Position numbers and translations under genes: made by a program. Positions 1 through 7,992 of a stretch of 25,283 nt of DNA are shown piece by piece. The stretch is from Euryarchaeota archaeon UBA91. GTDB lineage: Archaea > Thermoplasmatota > Poseidoniia > Poseidoniales > Poseidoniaceae. Under the pieces are notes generated by a model, which saw only the letters and a list, made by a program, of their open reading frames with translations, did no database searches and had not been told where the DNA came from. The stretch is from NCBI GenBank assembly GCA_002499705.1, contig DAMU01000112.1, positions 5,734-31,016 on the forward strand, in the 5' to 3' direction. Within the stretch, counting starts at the first letter, position 1, and the number at the start of each line of letters is the position of its first letter.

Positions 1-2813
1 GCATCAGGAGTTGTTCCGAGGAGGTTCTCCCCATATCCGTCATTATCACTGTCTAGCCATTGGGTAGGATCGTTCGAGAAGGCATCGCCTCCCATGTCAA
101 AGCCCCAAGAAATATCGGCATTGGAGTATCCATCACCATCGGTGTCAATACATCCAAACCGGTCCATTGAGGAATTTCCTGGAATCGAAGGGCAAGCATC
201 GGGTTCATTGCCCGATTGGTTGTCACCATAGCCATCCATATCCATATCTTCCCACTGAGTTGCATCATTGACAAACGCATCCATGAGGTCATACCATCCA
301 TCACCGTCTGCATCAGGGCACCCAAGGGTATCTGCTCTCCAAGAATCTCCGGCAAGTGTCGGACAAGCATCTTGCGTTGTAGCGCCGACTACAAGTTCAC
401 CAGGCCAAGAAGTCTTGCGGTCATCCCAACTTGAATTGCCCCAATTATCTCCAAATCCATCTCCATCAAAATCAGACCATTGGGTTGCATCAGACGGGAA
501 TGAATCGGCACCATCTTCAGTATACCATGTTGAATCGGCATTTGAATAACCGTCCTCATCAGCATCAAAACATCCAAGTCGGTCAAGCGTTGATGTTCCC
601 GGAACAGTAGGGCAGTCGTCAGGGGTAATGCCCTGTGCATTATCGCCAAAACCATCAGAATCTGCATCAGCCCATTGGGTTACCTCGTCAGGGAATGCAT
701 CATCCGCATTTGACCAACCGTCACCGTCACTATCTGGACAAGCATTCTTACCGCCAAGCGTCGAGTTTCCTGCTTCATTTGGACAATCATCAGTTGTGTC
801 GGACCATCCATCGCCATCTGTATCAAGACAGCCTGTTGTCCCGAGTGTCGATGTCCCAGCAAGCGTAGGACAATCGTCGTTCACGTCATCAAAGGTGTCA
901 GCATCATCATCGACATCCTCGTCACTGTCACGGCATCCATCGCCGTCAATATCGTTAGTTGTAGTATCTGAGACCCATGTTGGTCGAGGAGGACTGTATG
1001 ATGTGTAAGGACACAAGTCGCTTACGTCAAGAACTCCATCGTTATCATCATCGAGATCTTCAGAGTCGTCTTTGCAACCATCGTTATCCCAATCAGTTGA
1101 ATCTGAAGGATTGTCAAAGTCTTGGTCGCTCGTCCAATTGAACTCGCCGTTTCGAGGACAGAGGTCCGGGAAGTTATCGGTTAAACCGTCATTATCATCG
1201 TCGGAATCGCACTCATCTCCGTTGGAGTCACCATCAGTATTGGCTTGTGAGGGGTTGGCAACATTTGGACAATTATCATCAACATCAACGACGCTGTCTC
1301 CGTCCGAATCTTTGAGAGATGAAGGGTCGAAAACCCAAACGTATGAATCTCGAAGACCAGATGATGTCAGTGTGGTGCCATCATGGGTCATCGAACCTGA
1401 ATAGGAACCGCCCACACCAATGAAATCACTCATATTAACGGTCAAGCTCCACACATAGTCATACTGTGAGCCTCCAATTCTTTCAGTCCAATCGACTGTT
1501 CCAGTTGATGAAATTCCAACTGCATAACCATCATGGTTTGACGGACTTATTGTAGTTGAACCGGCAGTAAATGCTGCAGAGTAATATCCGCCAAAGATGA
1601 CTTGTCCTGATGAGGTGACTCCGAGAGCCCACGGTTCATCTTCAGCACTGGACCCCGAAACGACTGCCCAACTGTTGGAAGGAGATGCTGCACTACGTGA
1701 AACGAAAACATCGTTTCCTCCATAACTCGCTGTTGCACTCCACCCACTGCTGGTAATAGTTCCACCAAAAGTTCCAGCCAAATAGGTATCACCTGCTTGG
1801 TCAATTTGGATTTGCGTAACCAATGTTTGCTGTCCCGTGGTTCCAATTCCATTGAGATTGATGACACCACCATTACTGTCTAATTCGACAATGAGTGCAT
1901 CATAGGTACCTTTCGCAACATAGCTGGAAGTCGCCCATTGGGAAAAACCATCACAGACAGTCGCAATCTTCACGCCTCCAGAAGAGGTTGTAGCCATATC
2001 GAACACGGCGTTCGTACCTATTCCACCACCGCCAACAACCCACTGCAGTAAGCCGTTCATGCCATCGAATTTAGCAACATAGATTTGTGTATTTGATTCA
2101 TTCAGTGAAAAGCCACCAAAATCGGTCTCACCTTGGAAAGTTCCGGTCAAGTATACTTCGCCCATTGCGTTCAATTCTACTGTTTCGGTATTACTAAATT
2201 CTCCAGAACCGTTGACCAGTGTCACGAAACTGTGTGCCCAAAGCCAGTTGCCCATTGGGTCTGCCTTGGCTACAAAGCCCTCTAAGTGATAGTTAGGATT
2301 GGTATTTGAGATAACAGCAGCAGGTCCGCCGCCACCGGAGAAGGAAATTTCACCGTAAAAGAATCCAGTAACAATAATCTCTCCTCCTGCATCCACAGTA
2401 ATATCATTAAGAGAAGAAAGACCTCCTGCACCGAAACTGTGATCAGCACCGAAAACAGATAGCCAGTTACCTGCATCATCTACAGAGGCAAGGAAAAATT
2501 CACCAAAGGCATACGGTGAGGAAGGCGAAAGTGATTGGGTTCCGAAGGTCAACGTTTGATTAAATGTCGAACCTATGACCCAGCCACCGGTTGGGTTTGA
2601 ATCAATAAATTCCGCATCAATACTTTGTGCAGAGGAGCCACCAGATACGAGGAAAGATTTTGCTGAATTACGCGCGGATGCAAAAACAGGCTCGTCTTGA
2701 CGAGAGTCATCAAGCTCTGAAACAGAGACATTTGGATGCTCTAAAACCAGTAGAGATGAGAGCATCATGAAGGTCAGCAAAAACGCAGAGAAGGTTGCAT
2801 TCGATAGGCGCAT
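1..2813 (-). CDS. Secreted beta-propeller / thrombospondin type-3 repeat protein, C-terminus outside window
   Basis: One uninterrupted frame runs from the ATG at 2813 to the window edge (937 codons plus two bases); the true C-terminus is missing. The first ~25 residues (MRLSNATFSAFLLTFMMLSS...) look like a signal peptide. Residues ~40-495 hold repeated short blades of the form YLTGTFxGxxxFGG and FVAKxDxxGNWLWA, like SBBP-type beta-propeller repeats. From ~residue 500 to the edge there are many DxDGDGxxD calcium-loop motifs with regularly spaced Cys-Pro. Near the end they form ~60-70-residue units with a TQWxDxDxDGxGDN core. By family knowledge this is an extracellular, calcium-binding surface or adhesion protein; the ligand is unknown. 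It starts 72 bp after rpl30e ends. ATGs at codons 16-17 are less likely starts because they would cut into the signal peptide. Confidence 0.88.
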   Translation of the reverse strand, partial: MRLSNATFSAFLLTFMMLSSLLVLEHPNVSVSELDDSRQDEPVFASARNSAKSFLVSGGSSAQSIDAEFIDSNPTGGWVIGSTFNQTLTFGTQSLSPSSPYAFGEFFLASVDDAGNWLSVFGADHSFGAGGLSSLNDITVDAGGEIIVTGFFYGEISFSGGGGPAAVISNTNPNYHLEGFVAKADPMGNWLWAHSFVTLVNGSGEFSNTETVELNAMGEVYLTGTFQGETDFGGFSLNESNTQIYVAKFDGMNGLLQWVVGGGGIGTNAVFDMATTSSGGVKIATVCDGFSQWATSSYVAKGTYDALIVELDSNGGVINLNGIGTTGQQTLVTQIQIDQAGDTYLAGTFGGTITSSGWSATASYGGNDVFVSRSAASPSNSWAVVSGSSAEDEPWALGVTSSGQVIFGGYYSAAFTAGSTTISPSNHDGYAVGISSTGTVDWTERIGGSQYDYVWSLTVNMSDFIGVGGSYSGSMTHDGTTLTSSGLRDSYVWVFDPSSLKDSDGDSVVDVDDNCPNVANPSQANTDGDSNGDECDSDDDNDGLTDNFPDLCPRNGEFNWTSDQDFDNPSDSTDWDNDGCKDDSEDLDDDNDGVLDVSDLCPYTSYSPPRPTWVSDTTTNDIDGDGCRDSDEDVDDDADTFDDVNDDCPTLAGTSTLGTTGCLDTDGDGWSDTTDDCPNEAGNSTLGGKNACPDSDGDGWSNADDAFPDEVTQWADADSDGFGDNAQGITPDDCPTVPGTSTLDRLGCFDADEDGYSNADSTWYTEDGADSFPSDATQWSDFDGDGFGDNWGNSSWDDRKTSWPGELVVGATTQDACPTLAGDSWRADTLGCPDADGDGWYDLMDAFVNDATQWEDMDMDGYGDNQSGNEPDACPSIPGNSSMDRFGCIDTDGDGYSNADISWGFDMGGDAFSNDPTQWLDSDNDGYGENLLGTTPD

Positions 2814-2885
2814 ACACTAACCACGAGGTCTACAGACATCAACCCTTTCATTCGATGAGCCCTCAAGCAAGAGGGGGGATGCAAG

Positions 2886-3185
2886 TTACTCAAGATTCGT
2901 TTCAAGTTGAAGCAAATCACTGTCACCAGCATCGATGATGCTTATGGTTGATACTGCAAATGGCTTGCTGCAAGCAATTCCAAGTTCACGGTTCACCATG
3001 CCTGCACGGAATTTAGTAACCTCTGGATGGTTTGCATGCAGTTCATCGGTAAATTCAGTAGGGCAGTTCGCTGCAAAAATGATCAGTTTCGCTTCACCAC
3101 GTGCACATGCATCGATGGCTTGGCGTTGTCCAAATCTTAGATTTCCAGTTGCTATTGCGTTTTTCAATTGTCGGTTTAGGTCCAT
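2886..3185 (-). CDS. rpl30e: Ribosomal protein L30e (eL30)
   Basis: A 99-residue protein, the usual size of archaeal L30e, a component of the large ribosomal subunit with the L7Ae/L30e fold. Matching features are the N-terminal helix (LNRQLKNAIATGNLRFGQRQ), the central AKLIIFAANCP strand and turn that presents the RNA-binding surface, and the late strand around GIACSKPFAVSTISI. A GGAGG Shine-Dalgarno lies 7 bp before the ATG at 3185. The gene sits 47 bp after rpoA'', the standard archaeal position following the RNA polymerase large subunits. In many archaea nusA, rps12 and rps7 come next; here they are absent and a secreted-protein gene follows. Confidence 0.93.
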   Translation of the reverse strand: MDLNRQLKNAIATGNLRFGQRQAIDACARGEAKLIIFAANCPTEFTDELHANHPEVTKFRAGMVNRELGIACSKPFAVSTISIIDAGDSDLLQLETNLE

Positions 3186-3232
3186 ATCTTATTCCTCCAT
3201 ACTCCACATAGTTTCTCATGGGTGGAAATTCA

Positions 3233-4792
3233 TTACTCAGGGATGTAGTAAAGTTCAACACTGCCGGTTCCAAGTGAAATTGGTTGACCGACGATAATGT
3301 TCTCTGCAACACCAGTGAGGTAATCCTTTTCACCGATAACACCTGCTTTGAGCAAGTGGTTAACGGTAACTTCGAATGCTGCACGGGCCAAGATACTGTG
3401 CTTGGTTCCCGAAACACCGTGACGCCCAATTGCTCGGACTTCACCTTCAGAGGTCATGACATCTGCAACGAGTAACAAGTGTCGAACGTCAACTTCGAGG
3501 CGTGCTCCGTCAAGAGTTGCTTGAAGTTCGTCTATAATTGCTTGTCGTGCTGCTTCGATTCCAAGGAAGTCGAAAATCTCGATGATGTTGTTCGTGTAAG
3601 TTCGGTTTCGGTCAATGGTTTCAATTTCACTGACACGGGTGAGATTCGAACCAATTGTCGAAAGATAGTATTCACCGGTTTTGTCGTTCAATTGAACGTT
3701 CGCTCGAGCAATGTTTGGAATACCTTTGAGTCGCATGTCCCGTATCTTCTCTTCGAGTTGCAAAAGCATGGTGTACGAAGGTGGGTTTTCAGCGAGTTCA
3801 GCAAGGTCTTCCTCAGAGTGGACACCTGGTATGAGTGTCAAAGTCGTTGGATTCTTTTCCTTGTCTGCTTGAACCAAGAGTCGTGTTGCACGCTCAAGTT
3901 TATCCTTCACTTCTGCTCCAGTCATGTTCTTCTGTTTGAGATTACTCTTATTCAATTTCAAAACTAAGCGTCGTTGTGCAACGTCAGTCTCTAATTTGGC
4001 GATACCAACGGTGTGTGTCTCTTCGATTGAAGCTGCAAGTTTTTGCGCTTCATCTGCAGAGGTACTCTTTTCACCAGCAAGATGAATGATCATTGTTGGC
4101 GTGTTTGGAACCTTTCGAGCATCGACAATTTCGATGATACGAGGAAGACCTTGAGTGACGTTAACCGTTGCAACACCCGCATAGTGGAAAGTACGCATGG
4201 TCATCTGCGTCCCAGGCTCACCAATGGATTGTGCAGTGATAATTCCTGCTGCTTCATATGGGTCAATACTTGCACGGTCAAGAGCAACTACTGCCTCATC
4301 AACAACCTTCTTCGCTTGTGGCTTGGTTAACTTGTTCTTACCACGAGCATGAATTGCCACGGTTAAATCGTGGAAGATTCGGTTGGTAAATCGGGAAGAG
4401 CCGTTCGCTTCAACTGCTGCTACGAGGGATTTGAAAACTGGGTCTTCTGAAAGTTCATCCTCAAATTCTAAGAGTTTCGATTCAGCATCATAATCAGTCA
4501 TTGCAACTGAAGTTTTTGCTCGTGCAATCGAACGCCCAGTACGACGGAGTCGGACTGAAGTTGTAGGACCGGTGTTTTCGCTGTTGGAATCTCCACCTTT
4601 CTTGCTTGCAGCATCAATAGTTGCTTTGATTGCCGCAGCTGCCTCAGAATCAGTTTCACAAATTTGTGCGATTTCTCCAGCGGCGAGGATTTTTACATCG
4701 TCCCACTTTTTGTCATCTGCAAGAGCATGCGCATGATTTTCTGCGATACCCAAATCCATGAGTTTCTTCTTGGTTGCACTCTTTACGACCAT
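3233..4792 (-). CDS. rpoA2: DNA-directed RNA polymerase subunit A'' with N-terminal extension
   Basis: C-terminal part of the archaeal Rpb1 homologue. The trigger-loop region is clear (AQSIGEPGTQMTMRTFHYAG, residues ~187-206), as is the C-terminal GRHGVSGTKHSILARAAFEV block. Family members are usually about 390 residues; this one is 519. About 120 residues precede the normal N-terminus: a compact domain starting MVVKSATKKKLMDLG, then a low-complexity Gly/Ser/Asp linker and a basic patch (RLRRTGRSIARAK). The first ~50 residues are clearly related to the start of RpoH in the same operon. I place the start at the ATG at 4792, overlapping the rpoA' stop as TGATG; a TTG one codon upstream is possible, but the ATG gives the same MVVKSATKK beginning as RpoH. 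Confidence 0.96.
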   Translation of the reverse strand: MVVKSATKKKLMDLGIAENHAHALADDKKWDDVKILAAGEIAQICETDSEAAAAIKATIDAASKKGGDSNSENTGPTTSVRLRRTGRSIARAKTSVAMTDYDAESKLLEFEDELSEDPVFKSLVAAVEANGSSRFTNRIFHDLTVAIHARGKNKLTKPQAKKVVDEAVVALDRASIDPYEAAGIITAQSIGEPGTQMTMRTFHYAGVATVNVTQGLPRIIEIVDARKVPNTPTMIIHLAGEKSTSADEAQKLAASIEETHTVGIAKLETDVAQRRLVLKLNKSNLKQKNMTGAEVKDKLERATRLLVQADKEKNPTTLTLIPGVHSEEDLAELAENPPSYTMLLQLEEKIRDMRLKGIPNIARANVQLNDKTGEYYLSTIGSNLTRVSEIETIDRNRTYTNNIIEIFDFLGIEAARQAIIDELQATLDGARLEVDVRHLLLVADVMTSEGEVRAIGRHGVSGTKHSILARAAFEVTVNHLLKAGVIGEKDYLTGVAENIIVGQPISLGTGSVELYYIPE

Positions 4793-7700
4793 CAAACTTC
4801 ACCTCCTTCAGGGGTTTCATCTTCATGCTCCCATCCGCCGAAGTCTTCTTCTTTTTCGTCACGTTCTTTCGATTCACGAAGAACAACAGTAGCACCTTCA
4901 GTTCCAAGTGCTTCGTCAACGATAACATCGATGTTAAACGGAGAACCGTGGACACCACGAGAAGGGTCAATACCGTCTTCACCGTAACTGAATTGAATGA
5001 TACGGTTTGCAGTATTTCGCACAGACAACATCTTGTCGTCGTAGACCTTCAAATCATCCATTGCGTTAATGAGTCGGCGTTGCATGTATCCGGACTTTGC
5101 AGTACGAACCGCTGTATCGACCAGAGACTCACGACCTGAAATCGAGAGCATAAAGAACTCCGTAGGCTCAAGACCACGCTTGAACGAACTTGCAATGAAA
5201 CCACGATCAGCAGCTGCACGACCGCCACGGCGGAAGTGAGGCAGAACACGTTCGTTGTAACCACGCTCAAGTCGCTTACCACGAACCTTTGCTTGGCCAA
5301 TTGAACCTGCCATCATGTTGAGGTTGTCCATTGAACCACGAGCACCTGAAATTGCCATGTTGACCGCAGCGTTGGTTGAACCAGACTGTGCAAGTTCGTC
5401 CTTGGCAACGTCACCAGCTTCTTGCTTACCTTGGTCAAGAATGACCATGATATCTTCTTCAAGTGTTTCACGAGGCGTTCGACCAGGTCGAGTTTCGTAT
5501 CCTTTTCCTTCCTTTCCGAACTTATCAAGTGCATCTTGGACAAGAACACCTGCTTCGGTGTTTGCATTTCGAATTGATTGCAATGCATCAGCACTCAAGT
5601 CTTCATCATCAATACCGGTCGTGAAACCAAGAGATGTGCACGCTGCAATCGAAAGGCGAGTAAAGTCATCCAAGAATTTAGCACCAAGTTCTGGGCCGTT
5701 GGTCTGAACAATTGCGTCGAGAAGACGTCCGTCTTCAGCACCAATCGCTCGCTTGTCGAGTGTTCCTTCTACCTTTCCGTTCTTAACGACAACATCGTCG
5801 TTCGAACGGCTTCGGAATCGCAAATGGATGTTGTCCGGTATAATCAATGAGATAATGTCTTGGCCACGGAAGCATTCCTTACCGTTTTCATCCTTGACAA
5901 TCTCGGGTAATTCGCCTGTCCAGCCGATGTTTCCAATCATCTCGAGTCCGTGTCGACGGTTGATGAGAGTCCCAGGGCGTGAAAGCAAGTAAGCACCAGA
6001 AATGTGGTCGTGTATTCCACCAATAACCGCACCACCGTATCTCGGAGTGAGGATGTGTTCTTGGACACGCATCAAAATCTTAGCCTCAGCACGTGCTTCT
6101 TCTGATTGAATAACGTGAAGGTTCATCTCGTCACCATCAAAGTCAGCGTTGTACGGGGTACAAACTGCCAAGTTGAAACGGAAGGTGTGACCTTCCATAA
6201 CTCGAACTTCGTGAACCATCATTGACATTCTGTGAAGCGATGGTTGTCGGTTAAAGATTGCAACATCGCCGTCAATCAAGTGACGTTCAACCAACAGACC
6301 TGGCTTTGGATTACCGTTGCGGTCAATGGTTGCAAGACGGTCTTCAACACCAGTGCGGTCGCCCCATTCATCGGCAGGGCTACCACAGTGAGGGCAGCTA
6401 ACTTCGAGATGCTCAGGGTGAGGGTCAGGATGTACTTTGTCAGCCTGAGCCAATTCGTGCATCCAGCGATAGTGAAGTTTCGCTCTTGGGTCGTCTTCGG
6501 GGAGTTTCTGTGCATTCACATCTTCACCGCGAAGGTTGGCAAGAGTTGCTTCATCATCAACAACATAAGAGGTTTCTTGGGAACCATCAACAGGATTAAC
6601 AAAAATCTCTGGCTTGATGACAAGACCAGGCAAGAAGTTAGGGGCTGGGAGGCATTGGTGCATGTCAGGACGCAGAGTCGTCTCTTCGTTACACTCAGGG
6701 TTGTGACAGCGGAATCCTGCATTGATCAAACGGCTTCGCTGGTTGATACGGACACGACGGTTGTCACCACGAATGATGTAGTTGACACCAGGGTGAACAT
6801 CAGGACCACGTAGAATCATTTGACGCATTTGTTCTCGGTTACGAGATGTAACACGAATAGGAACGGTCAGTTCTTTAGCAATCTTCTTTGGAACACCAAC
6901 TTCGTTTACGCCCAAGTATGGGTCTGGCGAAATGACGGAACGAGCACAGAAGTTAACACGCTTTCCGGACAAGTTACTGCGGAAACGTCCTTCCTTACCC
7001 TTCAATCGTTGGGTCAACGTCTTGAGTGTACGACCGGAACGGTGTCGAGCCGGAGGAATACCAGATGTTTGGTTGTCAAAGTAAGTGGTAATGTGGTATT
7101 GTAACAATTCCCACAAATCTTCAACAATCAATTGTGGAGCACCTGTATCTCTGTTTTCACGAAGTCGTTGATTGATTCGAAGAACGTCAACCAATTTGTG
7201 CGTCAAGTCGTCTTCTGAGCGGTCACCACTATCGAGAGTAATCGAAGGCCGAACAGTAATTGGAGGAACGGGGAGAACCTTGAGTACTGTCCATTCTGGA
7301 CGATTATCCTTGTCCATTCCGATGAAAATTAGGTGTTCGGAAGGAATTGCAGAGAGCCATTCACGGACGTCACGAGGGTTCAGCTTTCGCTCAACTTCGC
7401 CTTTTCCAGCGCCTTGAGAGTCAATCTTTTCCTTGAATGTGGTTGGTTTATCAAGCATGATTTTACCTTGCATTGCTTGACAGTGCATACATTGCCCACG
7501 TCGAGTTCCTGTGGTAATCTTTTCAACTTCCTTGATGATCTTTGAAAATTCAGTTGAACCTACACCGTGCTTGATGATAATATCACGAATACGAGTTCGG
7601 TAGTAGTCTTGTTCACTCAGTTCAGGATTCGAGGGGTGAGTGCTTGGCGTGTCGTGCAACAAAATTTTACTGCACTTGGAACATGTTGCCTTTAGAGCAG

Positions 7701-7992
7701 TCTTGATCAAGTTAACGAAACCAATGTGAATCACTGGAAGTTCGAGCGCAATGTGACCAAAGTGTCCAGGCGACTCGTCATACTTACAATTGTCAGTAGG
7801 ACAAACCAATCCAGGTTCAATGACACCCATGTGAGGGTCCATCAAACCTTGGCGGTAAGCGTGACCATCGTCTTTGTATGTGTCAGCAGTTTTCACTTCA
7901 ACAGCAGACATTTGTCGGATTTCTTTGGGTTCCATCAGGCCAAAGCGAATCTGAGCGATACGCTTCGGGATCATTGTATTTTTTTGGCTCAT
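4792..7992 (-). CDS. rpoA1: DNA-directed RNA polymerase subunit A' with large Cys-containing insertion
   Basis: Catalytic half of the archaeal Rpb1 homologue. The Mg-binding NADFDGD motif is at residues 615-621 and the bridge helix at ~953-974 (GRESLVDTAVRTAKSGYMQR). At 1066 residues it is longer than the usual ~870-900. Most of the excess is an insertion at ~416-563, between the NYIIRGDNRR segment and VERHLIDGDVAIFNRQPSLHR, carrying C429, C434, C447, C533 and C536. The second zinc site is intact (C104/C107 and C168/C171). In the first, the normal C-x2-C-x6-C-x2-H reads C64, D67, S74, H77 with an off-register C69. The C-terminus ends in an acidic tail. The ATG overlaps the rpoB stop as ATGA. 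Confidence 0.97.
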   Translation of the reverse strand: MSQKNTMIPKRIAQIRFGLMEPKEIRQMSAVEVKTADTYKDDGHAYRQGLMDPHMGVIEPGLVCPTDNCKYDESPGHFGHIALELPVIHIGFVNLIKTALKATCSKCSKILLHDTPSTHPSNPELSEQDYYRTRIRDIIIKHGVGSTEFSKIIKEVEKITTGTRRGQCMHCQAMQGKIMLDKPTTFKEKIDSQGAGKGEVERKLNPRDVREWLSAIPSEHLIFIGMDKDNRPEWTVLKVLPVPPITVRPSITLDSGDRSEDDLTHKLVDVLRINQRLRENRDTGAPQLIVEDLWELLQYHITTYFDNQTSGIPPARHRSGRTLKTLTQRLKGKEGRFRSNLSGKRVNFCARSVISPDPYLGVNEVGVPKKIAKELTVPIRVTSRNREQMRQMILRGPDVHPGVNYIIRGDNRRVRINQRSRLINAGFRCHNPECNEETTLRPDMHQCLPAPNFLPGLVIKPEIFVNPVDGSQETSYVVDDEATLANLRGEDVNAQKLPEDDPRAKLHYRWMHELAQADKVHPDPHPEHLEVSCPHCGSPADEWGDRTGVEDRLATIDRNGNPKPGLLVERHLIDGDVAIFNRQPSLHRMSMMVHEVRVMEGHTFRFNLAVCTPYNADFDGDEMNLHVIQSEEARAEAKILMRVQEHILTPRYGGAVIGGIHDHISGAYLLSRPGTLINRRHGLEMIGNIGWTGELPEIVKDENGKECFRGQDIISLIIPDNIHLRFRSRSNDDVVVKNGKVEGTLDKRAIGAEDGRLLDAIVQTNGPELGAKFLDDFTRLSIAACTSLGFTTGIDDEDLSADALQSIRNANTEAGVLVQDALDKFGKEGKGYETRPGRTPRETLEEDIMVILDQGKQEAGDVAKDELAQSGSTNAAVNMAISGARGSMDNLNMMAGSIGQAKVRGKRLERGYNERVLPHFRRGGRAAADRGFIASSFKRGLEPTEFFMLSISGRESLVDTAVRTAKSGYMQRRLINAMDDLKVYDDKMLSVRNTANRIIQFSYGEDGIDPSRGVHGSPFNIDVIVDEALGTEGATVVLRESKERDEKEEDFGGWEHEDETPEGGEV

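Noticed and set aside
628..1008. Plus-strand open frame rich in Ser/Pro (126 codons)
   Set aside because: It is the antisense shadow of the Asp/Gly repeat region of the minus-strand surface protein, which is open over the whole 2.8 kb.
2860..2875. Hairpin CCCTC-loop-GAGGG after rpl30e as a terminator
   Set aside because: There is only a 5-bp stem and no T-run follows on the minus strand; archaeal termination does not need a hairpin.
3094..3444. Minus-strand 116-codon frame spanning the rpl30e/rpoA'' junction
   Set aside because: It overlaps two well-recognised genes in another frame and shows no family features.
4793..4795. TTG start for rpoA'' giving MMVV
   Set aside because: The adjacent ATG gives the TGATG overlap with rpoA' and the same first residues as RpoH.
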